Shown here: in pieces, positions 26,419 to 35,427 of the stretch
How the letters are laid out: every line of letters starts with the position of its first letter
Numbering within the stretch: position 1 is the stretch's first letter
NCBI RefSeq assembly: GCF_021654285.1
Contig: NZ_JAKFZS010000013.1
Coordinates: 107,376 to 171,375 of the forward strand
Origin: Pseudoalteromonas luteoviolacea
GTDB taxonomy: Bacteria > Pseudomonadota > Gammaproteobacteria > Enterobacterales > Alteromonadaceae
DNA: 64,000 nucleotides
Direction of reading: 5' to 3'
Position numbers and translations under genes: made by a program
Notes under the pieces: model-generated
Database searches by the model: none
Told to the model about the DNA's origin: nothing
What the model saw: only the letters and a program-made list of their open reading frames with translations

Positions 26419-28029
26419 ATGAGACAACAAGTAACCTTATGCGCGCTGGGCGTAGCCATAGGTGTGGGCGTCATTGGTAAAGTGAACGCGCATGGCTATA
26501 TGGACTTTCCCAAAGCGAGGCAAGCAATCTGTCAGGAGCAAGGTGGATTTTGGTGGCCAAAAGATGGCTCAAAAATCCCCAATGCCGCATGCCGTGCTGC
26601 ATACCTTAAATCAGAACACGTGCAATTTATTCAAAAGCATGAGTTTGCAGCAAATACAGCAGATTTTCGCAACCAAGCCGCTGTTGAAGCAAATATCCCA
26701 GATGGCACCTTGTGTGGCGCAGGTGATAGCCAAAAAGCGGGGATGAATATTCCATCAACGCAGTGGCAGGCAACAGAGATAAAGCCAAACGCTAATGGCA
26801 AAGTGAAAATTCGTTATCGTGCCACAACACCGCATAACCCCAGTTTTTGGCAGTTTTATTTAACCAAGCCGAGTACTGATTTTAAGCAAAAACCACTTGC
26901 TTGGAATGACTTAGAGCTGGTGCAAGAGCATGGCAATATTGCATTTTTCATGGCACCAGATGGCAAGCGCTATTACGAGATGGAAGTTGCGATCCCAGAA
27001 AAGTTTTCAGGTGATGCGATTTTATATAGCCGCTGGCAGCGTGATGATGTGGTGGGTGAAGGCTTCTATAACTGTAGTGATGTGACCATTGTGCGCGGTA
27101 CTGAGCCAACACCGACGCCAGAAACTTGGTTCCCCGTTGACTATTTTGTTAAGCAAGGTCAAGAGGCAAGTGCTGGAGACACTGTGTGGGTCAGAGTATT
27201 CAACGGTAATGGTAATGAGCTTATTCAAGAGCGTTTCGATGTCACTTCAGCCAATGAAACACACTGGCAAAGTCAGTTTGCTTTAAATCTCAGCACGCAA
27301 TTTGCTGACATTGTGCGCATCGGTGTGAAAGACAGCTCGGGTAATATTGAGTTTAGTTCTGAGGCAGTTTCGAGCAACCAAGTCTTTTTATCGGACAAGT
27401 CATATAGCTATAACTTATCGGTGATTTCAAAGCCGAAAAATACCGCACCAACAGTGCACACGCCAGCGCCAATCACCATTGATGAAGAGCAGAGCAAGCA
27501 CTTGCATGTCCATGCATTTGATGACGAGCAGCCAACTCTGAAGTTTGATTGGCAGCTACCAAGTGCATTGAGCTTTATCGGTTCTGGTTCAACCATCACG
27601 ATCACTGCGCCAAAGGTGGACGCGGATACGCGCTTTGACGGCAAAGTGACCGTGTCAGATGGCAGTTTAAGCAAAACAGTCCCACTGGTTGTGAATGTTA
27701 AAAACATCGATACCGATCCTGGCACGCCAGACAAGCCAACAGGGGATACTTGGGAGCCCAGCAAAATCTACACAGCTGGCGATACCGTGGTTTATCAAGG
27801 CAAAACTTACCGTGCTAAATGGTGGGTTCGCGGCCAACTACCAACGTCGAGCCATGCGTGGGAGTTAGTACCAAGTGGTGATGATTCAGATGCAGGTAAC
27901 ACATCATGGCAGTCAAGCAAAGCCTACCGTGGCGGTGAAATCGTGACTTTTAACGGTGCCCGCTATCAAGCTCGCTGGTGGACGCGTAATCAGCAACCTG
28001 ACCAACATTCCGTTTGGAAAAAACTATAA
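26419..28029 (+). CDS. Chitin-active lytic polysaccharide monooxygenase (AA10) with two CBM5/12 modules
   Basis: The 536-residue secreted copper enzyme oxidatively cleaves crystalline chitin. The start at 26419 gives a clean signal peptide whose cleavage after NA exposes His25 (HGYMDFPKARQ), required for the histidine brace. The second brace His is H139 in TTPHNPSFWQFYLTK. An upstream in-frame ATG at 26377 would spoil the signal peptide and overlaps the hairpin. The AA10 domain (25 to about 220) is followed by a GbpA-type second domain (about 230-340), an Ig/cadherin-like domain (about 345-435) and two CBM5/12 modules (about 445-485 and 495-536, with AKWW and ARWW). It lies 24 bases upstream of chiA, most likely in the same transcript. 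Confidence 0.95.
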   Translation: MRQQVTLCALGVAIGVGVIGKVNAHGYMDFPKARQAICQEQGGFWWPKDGSKIPNAACRAAYLKSEHVQFIQKHEFAANTADFRNQAAVEANIPDGTLCGAGDSQKAGMNIPSTQWQATEIKPNANGKVKIRYRATTPHNPSFWQFYLTKPSTDFKQKPLAWNDLELVQEHGNIAFFMAPDGKRYYEMEVAIPEKFSGDAILYSRWQRDDVVGEGFYNCSDVTIVRGTEPTPTPETWFPVDYFVKQGQEASAGDTVWVRVFNGNGNELIQERFDVTSANETHWQSQFALNLSTQFADIVRIGVKDSSGNIEFSSEAVSSNQVFLSDKSYSYNLSVISKPKNTAPTVHTPAPITIDEEQSKHLHVHAFDDEQPTLKFDWQLPSALSFIGSGSTITITAPKVDADTRFDGKVTVSDGSLSKTVPLVVNVKNIDTDPGTPDKPTGDTWEPSKIYTAGDTVVYQGKTYRAKWWVRGQLPTSSHAWELVPSGDDSDAGNTSWQSSKAYRGGEIVTFNGARYQARWWTRNQQPDQHSVWKKL

Positions 28030-28053
28030 AAATATCATAGAGGTAATTCAAAA

Positions 28054-30696
28054 ATGTTTAAATATTTAACTACTGCTGCAGCTGTCGGTGCGGCACTTGC
28101 AAGTGCCGCTGTTGTGGCTGCGCCATCAACACCAAGCATTAACTGGAAACCACAAAATTACTCGTTTGTTGACGTGAATATTTATGGTCGAGGCTCATAC
28201 AAGCAGCTGATCCAAGCCAAAGACGTGGTGGATATTCAAATTGAATGGAATGCATGGTCAGGTAAAGGTGGCGATAGCTATAAAGTATATTTTGACAATG
28301 AAGTGGTGAATGAAGGCACACTCGCTGAGGGCACAACCGGTGGCACAATTCGTTTTCCATATCACAAGTCTGGTCGTCATGAATTAAGAATCGCATTGTG
28401 TGATTCATCAGGCTGTTCAATGTCTGCGTCAAAGCCAATCGTGATCGCCGATACAGACGGTGGCCACTTAGAGCCACTTAAACTGAATGTGAATCCAAAC
28501 AATAAAAAGTTCGACACAGATCCAAACACAGTTGTCGGTGCTTATTTTGTTGAGTGGGGGATTTATGGTCGTAAGTTCGATGTGACACAAATTCCTGCGG
28601 ATAACTTAACCCACTTACTTTATGGATTTATCCCAGTATGTGGCCCAAATGACTCGCTGGCGGAAATCGAAAATGGCAATAGTTTGAGAGCGCTTAAATT
28701 AGCCTGTGGTAGCTCAAAAGACTATGAAGTAGTGATCCATGACCCTTGGGCTGCGGTGCAAAAAGCACTACCGGGGATCAGTTCTAAAGATCCAATTCGT
28801 GGTACTTATGCTCAGCTAATGGCATTGAAGCAGCGTAACCCAGACTTGAAAATTTTACCTTCAGTGGGCGGTTGGACACTCTCAGATCCGTTCTTTGATT
28901 TTGATGTCAAAGCAAACCGTGACACCTTTGTAAACTCAATGCGTGAATTCCTAAAAACATGGAAATTCTACGACGGTATCGACATTGACTGGGAGTTCCC
29001 AGGCGGTGACGGTGCAAACCCAGATTTAGGTTCAGACAAAGATGGTGAAGTTTATATCATCCTGATGAAAGAGCTTCGTGAGATGCTGAATGAACTTGAG
29101 ATTGAGATGGGTCGTGAGTTTGAACTGACTTCAGCAATTGGTACTGGCTACGACAAAATTGAAGATGTTGATTATCAGCAAGCCGCGCAATACATGGATT
29201 ACATTTTTGCCATGACGTATGACTTTGCAGGTGGTTGGAACAATGTAACAGGTCACCAGACTGCGATTTATTGTGGCTCTCATATGTCTACAGATGAGTG
29301 TAACGGCACCGGTGTTGATGATAAAGGCGAAGCGCGAAAAGGCCCAGCATATACGCTAGACAATGCCATTAAATTGCTCTTGGCCCAAGGTGTGCCAAGT
29401 GAAAAGTTAGTTGTAGGCACTGCGATGTATGGTCGTGGTTGGGAAGGCGTATATCCACAAAATGCACAAATTGCTGATAACCCAATGACTGCGCCAGCAA
29501 ATGGTAAATTACGCGGTTCGACGTCGCAAGGTGTTTGGGAAGCAGGCGTTATCGACTACAAGGGACTAAAAGCACACATGATTGGTCATGATGAGCAAGG
29601 TATTAATGGTTTTGAAGTAGGGTACGATGAGCAAGCTGAAGCAGCATATGTCTGGAATCGCCAAAAAGGCACCTTGGTTACCTATGACAGCCCTCGCTCT
29701 GTGCGCGCAAAAGGTCGCTATGTACGTGAGCATAATTTAGCGGGTCTATTTGCGTGGGAAATCGATGCAGACAATGGTGACATTTTAAATGCAATGCACG
29801 AAGGCCTTGCGGGTAAGGTCACTAACCCAACGCCAGTGAATAAAGCACCTGTTGTGACACTGACGAACCAGATTTCGTTAAATGCGGGCGATATTCATGT
29901 TCTAACGGCTCAAGCTATCGATCCTGAAGGAAAAGCGCTTACTTTTTCTTGGCAAGGTGATGCGGCCTTAAATCTGCAAAGTGAAAATGACAGCGTTATC
30001 GTGACAGCACCAAGTGTCACAAGTGATTCTGTGTTCACCGTCAACTTGGCTGTCAGTGACGGTGCAAACACGGTTAATCGCACAGTAAAAGTCATTGTTA
30101 AAGCACCTGTTGTAGAGAACAAAGCGCCAGTAGTTGGGACAATTTCAGCGATATCCCTCGATGAAAATACTAGCGAGTCTATCAGCGTATCAGCAACCGA
30201 TCCTGAAGGGAAAGCACTGAGCTTTGCATGGCAACTACCCGGTCACACCATTGTGGGCACAGGTAGCACGGTCACCGTCAAAGCAGGTGAAGTAACACAA
30301 ACTGAGACAATCACAGGCACCGTTGTGGTATCTGATGGTGAGCACAGCGTGACGCGTCAGTTTAATGTGACGATTAAGAATGTCGAAACGGATCCAGAGC
30401 CAACGCCAGATGATGGCAAGACAACTTGGGATGCAAACAAGGTGTACACTGGTGGCAACACAGTTTGGTACAAAGGTGTTCAGTATAAAGCGCGTTGGTG
30501 GACCCGAGGTGCGGTGCCAAGTAACGGCGGCGTATGGGCTGAGATCATTCCTGATGATGGCAAAGTGCGCGATTGGCGCAGTGATCTAGTTTATACCGGT
30601 GGTGACAAAGTGGTTCATAATGGTGAGACCTACCAAGCTCGCTGGTGGACACGCGGTCAAACTCCGGGCAGCAACTCTGTTTGGCGCAAGCTATAA
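28054..30696 (+). CDS. chiA: Chitinase A (GH18, Serratia ChiA type) with Ig-like and two CBM5/12 domains
   Basis: The 880-residue secreted chitinase has a signal peptide (1-23, ending VVAA) and a ChitinaseA N-terminal fibronectin-like domain (about 24-135). The GH18 catalytic domain (about 160-570) has LPSVGGWTLSDPFF and the motif DGIDIDWE at 307-314. Catalytic E314 corresponds to Serratia ChiA E315. The tail adds two Ig/cadherin-like domains (about 595-785, with the NKAPVV and DPEGKALTFSWQ patterns) and two CBM5/12 modules (about 790-832 and 838-880, each with ARWWTRG). ChiA-type enzymes are processive and complement the LPMO just upstream. Confidence 0.96.
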   Translation: MFKYLTTAAAVGAALASAAVVAAPSTPSINWKPQNYSFVDVNIYGRGSYKQLIQAKDVVDIQIEWNAWSGKGGDSYKVYFDNEVVNEGTLAEGTTGGTIRFPYHKSGRHELRIALCDSSGCSMSASKPIVIADTDGGHLEPLKLNVNPNNKKFDTDPNTVVGAYFVEWGIYGRKFDVTQIPADNLTHLLYGFIPVCGPNDSLAEIENGNSLRALKLACGSSKDYEVVIHDPWAAVQKALPGISSKDPIRGTYAQLMALKQRNPDLKILPSVGGWTLSDPFFDFDVKANRDTFVNSMREFLKTWKFYDGIDIDWEFPGGDGANPDLGSDKDGEVYIILMKELREMLNELEIEMGREFELTSAIGTGYDKIEDVDYQQAAQYMDYIFAMTYDFAGGWNNVTGHQTAIYCGSHMSTDECNGTGVDDKGEARKGPAYTLDNAIKLLLAQGVPSEKLVVGTAMYGRGWEGVYPQNAQIADNPMTAPANGKLRGSTSQGVWEAGVIDYKGLKAHMIGHDEQGINGFEVGYDEQAEAAYVWNRQKGTLVTYDSPRSVRAKGRYVREHNLAGLFAWEIDADNGDILNAMHEGLAGKVTNPTPVNKAPVVTLTNQISLNAGDIHVLTAQAIDPEGKALTFSWQGDAALNLQSENDSVIVTAPSVTSDSVFTVNLAVSDGANTVNRTVKVIVKAPVVENKAPVVGTISAISLDENTSESISVSATDPEGKALSFAWQLPGHTIVGTGSTVTVKAGEVTQTETITGTVVVSDGEHSVTRQFNVTIKNVETDPEPTPDDGKTTWDANKVYTGGNTVWYKGVQYKARWWTRGAVPSNGGVWAEIIPDDGKVRDWRSDLVYTGGDKVVHNGETYQARWWTRGQTPGSNSVWRKL

Positions 30697-30710
30697 CAGG
30701 TTAGTTAACT

Positions 30711-30770
30711 GAGCTCGTTCGAACCGAGCTCACTCAAACCAAGTTTATTCAAACCGAGTTCATTCTGGTG
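30711..30770. repeat. Degenerate 15-bp tandem repeat between chiA and the M4 protease gene
   Basis: Four successive 15-base units are based on GAGCTCATTCAAACC: 30711-30725, 30726-30740, 30741-30755 and a diverged 30756-30770. The first two also form an inverted pair around TTCGAA. It is followed by a small hairpin (30767-30782, loop TGGA) and then TTCTTA. The element is in the 121-base gap and could act in transcript termination or as a regulator site. Confidence 0.65.
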
Positions 30771-30817
30771 CATGGATGCACCTTCTTACTATAACAACAA
30801 GTACAGAGTAAATATCC

Positions 30818-33589
30818 ATGTTAAAAGCAAAAAAAATAGCGCTACTGGTCGCGGCAAGTGTTGGTGTTTTTTCAACGTTCGCGGCTTTGGCCAGCGAGCC
30901 TGTGAGCCTGCACAATAATGAACAATTGAAAGCAAACATCAAATCGAAGCTGTCACAGCATCAAAGCTTTTTTAGAGCGACATCAAATGACGAACAGCAA
31001 GATTTAGAGTTTATCACCCACCAAACAACACAAGATGGACGCCACATGCGCCGCAGCCAGTATTATAAAGGTGTGCGTGTGTACGGCGGTGAAATTGTCA
31101 CTCACCATAATGAACAAAACTTTTTAAGTGTTTGGTTTCAACCTGAAGGAGAAATCACTTCAATCAGTGGATCTGTTGTCCCAGATATCTCGCTTGCCAC
31201 GGTTAAAGCGAGCATTTCTGATAAGCAAGCCATTGAGTTTGCAAAAGAGCAAATTACTGAGCTGCTTGCAACATCAGATGAACAGGTTGAGCTGGTTATT
31301 TACCCTCATCAAGGCAAGGCAAAACTCGCTTATTTAGTGACTTTATTTGCTGAAACTGAACATGCACCAATGCGCCCAGAGTTTGCAATTGATGCACATT
31401 CCGGTGAAGTGCTGTCGCGTATTGAAACGCTGAATCACTCGAAAATTGGCATGGGTCCGGGGGGGAATGAGAAAATTGGCAAGCACTATTATGGTGATGA
31501 TATGCCAAAGTTCCATGCAAAGGAGCTCGGTAATGGAAATTGTGAAATGTCTCATACAGACATTCGTGTTATCGATATGGAACATGGCACAACGAATACG
31601 CAAACGTATCAGTTCCCATGTCACGAAAATACTCATAAGCATGTAAATGGTGCTTATTCACCACTCAACGACGCGATGTTTTATGGTCAAGCAACCATAG
31701 ACATGTTTAATGATTGGTTCGACAGCCGTGCATTATCGGGCGACCTTGTAATGCGAATCCATTATCGTAAAGATTACTTGAACGCGTTTTGGAATGGTAA
31801 AGAGGTCACTTTTGGTGATGGTGACTTAGATAACTACGGCGTTTATCCATTTACGTCTTTAGGGGTTGTTGCCCATGAAATCGGTCATGGTGTCACGCAT
31901 CAAAACTCTAAATTGGTTTATAGCAATATGTCTGGTGGCGTGAATGAGTCATTTTCTGATATGACTTCTGAAGCACTTGAATGCTTTATGAATCAAAAAC
32001 CAGATGGCACTTGTGAAGTTGACTGGCTTATTGGTGCGAGCATCTTTAAAAATAGAACTGCGCTTCGTTATATGGAGAATCCAGAGCGAGATGGCCGTTC
32101 TATCGGTCATGCCAACAAATTTGAAATAGGCATGGGTGTTCACCACAGTTCGGGTGTATTCAATCGCGCTTTCTATTTACTTGCAAATAGTGAAGGTTGG
32201 GGGGTTAAAAAAGCCTATGAAGTGATGCTTCATGCCAATAAAAACTTCTGGGTTTACAATGGTAAGTTCGAATCGCTTGCCTGTGGCGTAACAGATGCTG
32301 CGGCTGACTTGGGCTACGACACTAAAGCCGTGGGAGAAGCCTTTAAAGCAGTAGGTGTTTTTGCTTGTACTGAAAATAAAGCGCCGACTATCTCAATTAC
32401 TAGCCCAGAAAGCAACGGACGTTACCTGATAGGCAGTGACGTTACGTTTAAAGCTGAGGCTAAAGATGAATATGGAGCCGTGGAGAAGGTCGAGTTTTTC
32501 GTCAATGGTGCGTTGTATAATACCGATCTTCACGCGCCGTTTGAGACCCAATTTAGTGCTGAAAAAACAGGCGTATATACGGTAGCAGCCAAAGTGACCG
32601 ATGATGAAGGCCTATCAACAGATGCTGCGTCCGTGTCATTTAGCCTGATCGATCCAAGCCAATGCCAAACAGCACCTTGGCAAGGTGGTAAAGTTTATAC
32701 CCAAGGTAACAAAGTCGCATTTGATGGCTTTGAATATGAGGCGAAGTGGTGGAACCGAGACCAAAGTCCAGCCAGCAACTCAGGCTCTTGGGGTGTTTGG
32801 AAAAAAGGGCTAGAGTGTGGCGGTGTGGCTGATAAGCCAAATCAAGCGCCAAGCCTTTCAGTTACATCGCCATCAAGTAATGTAGCGATTGAATTAGGTG
32901 AGTCAGTGTCGGTGCGATTTGTTGCCAATGACAGCGATGGTGAGATCGCTAAAGTTGCAGTGAGTGTGAATGGTCAAGCGCTAACTGAGCTAACGCGCAC
33001 TCCTTATGCATTCAACTATCAACCACTTGAAGTAGGTACCTATCAATTATCTGCGGTTGCATATGATAATGATGAGGCACAATCCGCGACTGTGAGTCGT
33101 ACTATTACGGTGAAAAATGCTGAGCCACAGCCAACACCAGAAGCCCCAAGTGTGCGCTTAACGAGCCCTGCAAATGGCAGTACATTTAATGTTGGTGAGC
33201 AAGTTGCACTGTCAGTTGTTGCCAGTGACAAAGACAACGATTTAAAGCAAATCGCTTACTTTGTGAATGGCAAGCAAGTGGCGGTATCAAGTGTAGCGCC
33301 ATACAGTGCAAACTTTAAGACTACAGCGGCGGGTAGTTACAGTGTATTTGCCATTGCAACGGATGCACAAGGCTTGAGTACACAGTCTTCGACAAATCGC
33401 TTTAAAGTGAATGGCAGTAAACCGAGCTGTGATGTGCCAGCATGGCAGGCAAGTAGTGTGTATACCTCTGGTAAGCAAGCCAGCCTTGATGGACAGTTAT
33501 ATCAAGCGAAGTGGTGGACACGCAATCAAAACCCAGCGCAATATTCTAGCCGTTGGGCAGTATGGAAACACCTAGGCGAGTGTAAATAA
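30818..33589 (+). CDS. Secreted M4 (thermolysin-family) metalloprotease with two chitin-binding CBM5/12 modules
   Basis: The 923-residue zinc endopeptidase has a signal peptide (about 1-26). An FTP/PepSY propeptide (about 30-205) is followed by an M4 catalytic domain (about 210-520). The zinc site is HEIGH at 353-357 with the third ligand E377 in GGVNESFSD, and HHSSGVFNRAFYLLA carries the catalytic-site His. The C-terminal extension is Ig-like (about 527-610), CBM5/12 (about 612-665, EAKWW), two Ig-like domains (about 670-865) and a final CBM5/12 (about 868-923, QAKWW). The binding modules are of the same type as in the neighbouring chitinases, so it probably removes protein from chitin-protein material. 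Confidence 0.95.
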   Translation: MLKAKKIALLVAASVGVFSTFAALASEPVSLHNNEQLKANIKSKLSQHQSFFRATSNDEQQDLEFITHQTTQDGRHMRRSQYYKGVRVYGGEIVTHHNEQNFLSVWFQPEGEITSISGSVVPDISLATVKASISDKQAIEFAKEQITELLATSDEQVELVIYPHQGKAKLAYLVTLFAETEHAPMRPEFAIDAHSGEVLSRIETLNHSKIGMGPGGNEKIGKHYYGDDMPKFHAKELGNGNCEMSHTDIRVIDMEHGTTNTQTYQFPCHENTHKHVNGAYSPLNDAMFYGQATIDMFNDWFDSRALSGDLVMRIHYRKDYLNAFWNGKEVTFGDGDLDNYGVYPFTSLGVVAHEIGHGVTHQNSKLVYSNMSGGVNESFSDMTSEALECFMNQKPDGTCEVDWLIGASIFKNRTALRYMENPERDGRSIGHANKFEIGMGVHHSSGVFNRAFYLLANSEGWGVKKAYEVMLHANKNFWVYNGKFESLACGVTDAAADLGYDTKAVGEAFKAVGVFACTENKAPTISITSPESNGRYLIGSDVTFKAEAKDEYGAVEKVEFFVNGALYNTDLHAPFETQFSAEKTGVYTVAAKVTDDEGLSTDAASVSFSLIDPSQCQTAPWQGGKVYTQGNKVAFDGFEYEAKWWNRDQSPASNSGSWGVWKKGLECGGVADKPNQAPSLSVTSPSSNVAIELGESVSVRFVANDSDGEIAKVAVSVNGQALTELTRTPYAFNYQPLEVGTYQLSAVAYDNDEAQSATVSRTITVKNAEPQPTPEAPSVRLTSPANGSTFNVGEQVALSVVASDKDNDLKQIAYFVNGKQVAVSSVAPYSANFKTTAAGSYSVFAIATDAQGLSTQSSTNRFKVNGSKPSCDVPAWQASSVYTSGKQASLDGQLYQAKWWTRNQNPAQYSSRWAVWKHLGECK

Positions 33590-33608
33590 CCTCCACTTGA
33601 AATTGACC

Positions 33609-33634
33609 AAAGGGCCGGCTTACTGGCCTTTTTT
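33609..33634 (+). terminator. Terminator after the M4 protease gene
   Basis: AAAGGGCC and GGCCTTTT pair with one bulge and are followed by a six-base T-run, 20 bases past the protease stop codon. Confidence 0.75.
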
Positions 33635-33640
33635 ACATAT

Positions 33641-34831
33641 TTACAACGCCTTTCTCCATATCATCTCTATTGGCCCTTGTTGAAATTGATTAAGCCACCA
33701 CTGCCCAAAAGATACTTGCACTATTAAAATGACAGCACCAAATACTCCAATCAAATAAAATGGCAAAGTATTCATCAGTGCTAAGCCATACCCATAAAAC
33801 AGCATGACGCAGAGCGTGGTTTGCATTAAGTACATGGTCAGTGACATACGTCCCAATGTATTAAGCCCAAGTGCAACCTTGCTGTGGCATTTATCGACTA
33901 ACTTGACGATGCAAGTAAGGTACGTCAACGCCAAGAATAGGCACCCTAGGTGGTAACACACACCTTGCATAAAACCAATTAAGTTAAGAGAAAATGGGCT
34001 GCCTGTCATGGCTTTGACTACGGCGTACACTAAATTCAGTAAAAGCCCTGTAAGCGCTAAAAAAGAAATTGCCTGCCACGAAATAGTCATGTTGATACGA
34101 CCTTGTTTCATAAACGTTTTGACAAAATAAATCCCAAGCAAAAATTGTCCTAGAACTTGAAAGGGCCTTCCCGTAATAAGATAAGACATGGGTCTTGGGA
34201 TAGCGCTATAAATGTTTGCAATAAACACGTCCATAAATTCGGTTGAGGTGCGCATGCTCAGTAAGCTGGTATGCTCATAGCCAAGGTTTGATTTTAAGCT
34301 TAGCGCAATCAATTTTAGAGCTGACCAAAAGTTGGCGTCTTTGCTGATTATGGCCATGAGGTGAATAAGTAAAGGTATAAACAGAAGCATGAGGGCGATA
34401 AAAAGTAAGCGCGATGCAGAGAAACGTATAAACCAAGGCAATGCCATACCTAGCAGGCTATACAAAATAAGAATATCGCCATGCCAGATAAAACACATGT
34501 GGATGAGGCCGATGATCAATAAAACACCCATTCTCTTGTGCCAATACGAAGCAAAATCAGCGCCTTGCTTTTGTTCATGTAATAGCGCAAATCCTGCGCC
34601 AAACAATATGGCGAACACGGTATAAAATTTACCCTCAACCAGCCAATCAATGACAAATAACGAGGCTCTGTCAGCAAAAGGAAGCTGGCTTATTTGCGCA
34701 TAATTTAATGAATAAAATCCAAAAAAACTCATTAAATTGGCAAATATGATGCCGCATAAGGCAAACCCGCGAATAGTGTCTAGGAGCGGTATCCGACCAT
34801 AATTTGGCATAGGTGTATGTTGCATGACCAT
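33641..34831 (-). CDS. DUF418 family (YeiB-like) integral membrane protein
   Basis: The 396-residue protein has about ten hydrophobic segments. The N-terminal RIPLLDTIRGFALCGIIFANLM and the FYTVFAILFGAGFALLHEQ segment are characteristic of the DUF418/YeiB family, and the C-terminal part holds the DUF418 domain proper. The family function is unknown; transport has been suggested. It is convergent with the chitin locus and divergent from the small GG-leader peptide gene. An ATG two codons further in (34825) is an equally possible start. Confidence 0.85.
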   Translation of the reverse strand: MVMQHTPMPNYGRIPLLDTIRGFALCGIIFANLMSFFGFYSLNYAQISQLPFADRASLFVIDWLVEGKFYTVFAILFGAGFALLHEQKQGADFASYWHKRMGVLLIIGLIHMCFIWHGDILILYSLLGMALPWFIRFSASRLLFIALMLLFIPLLIHLMAIISKDANFWSALKLIALSLKSNLGYEHTSLLSMRTSTEFMDVFIANIYSAIPRPMSYLITGRPFQVLGQFLLGIYFVKTFMKQGRINMTISWQAISFLALTGLLLNLVYAVVKAMTGSPFSLNLIGFMQGVCYHLGCLFLALTYLTCIVKLVDKCHSKVALGLNTLGRMSLTMYLMQTTLCVMLFYGYGLALMNTLPFYLIGVFGAVILIVQVSFGQWWLNQFQQGPIEMIWRKAL

Positions 34832-35006
34832 GATAGCGTCCTTTACAATTGGAAATTGTTATAACATCTCAATATAAGGAGAGTATGACTATATGACGCT
34901 TTTGTGAGCTTGTTTATTTATTAGACGATTGTCTAGTGCCTGTTTGTGCAAATTAACGACACACTGTTTTTGCCAATTATGGCTCAACAAAGTAAAGGAT
35001 ATAACT

Positions 35007-35177
35007 ATGAAATTAAAAATGAACAAAAAGAGCGTAAAAAACCTTTCTCAGACAATGGCTTCATTAAATCAAGAAAAAACACGCCAAATAGCAGGGGGCA
35101 TTTCTGCGATGGGATGTGGGCCAATCTCAGATCCGAACTACTCCTGCCCTGTTTCAATTAATGGTTATAAATGTTAA
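35007..35177 (+). CDS. Small double-glycine leader peptide (putative RiPP or bacteriocin-like precursor)
   Basis: The 56-residue peptide has a Lys-rich leader (MKLKMNKKSVKNLSQ...) ending QIAGG at residues 27-31. The following 25-residue core begins ISAMGCGPISD, contains three Cys and ends NGYKC. The leader pattern (basic start, LNQEK-x-x-QIAGG end) resembles GG-type leaders recognised by C39-peptidase ABC exporters and those of class I lanthipeptide-like natural product precursors. An AAAGGA ribosome site lies 8 bases before this ATG, which decides against an upstream in-frame start at 34932. A strong terminator follows. No modification enzyme, C39 exporter or immunity gene lies beside it, so it is an orphan precursor. 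Confidence 0.75.
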   Translation: MKLKMNKKSVKNLSQTMASLNQEKTRQIAGGISAMGCGPISDPNYSCPVSINGYKC

Positions 35178-35191
35178 ATGATTGAATTTAT

Positions 35192-35216
35192 AGAGAGGGT
35201 CTTTAGACTCTCTTTT
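35192..35216 (+). terminator. Rho-independent terminator of the GG-leader peptide gene
   Basis: AGAGAGGGTC and GACTCTCT pair around TTTA with one bulged base and are followed by TTTTT. It is located 14 bases past the stop codon, which supports the small gene being a real monocistronic unit. Confidence 0.85.
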
Positions 35217-35427
35217 TCTGCTTTTAAAACTGAAAATTAAACGAAATTTATCATCTTAACTATCCTATCTAAAAGCGTCTAAATTTATAATCTGTGTTCA
35301 TATAATCACGATGTTATCTAGGTGTTATTATTTGTTGTTTTTTGCACTATTATAATGTTTTTCATATTGCTAATAATTGATAGCCATAATTTTAGAAATA
35401 GATATAATTCGCACTTTAAATTTTAGT

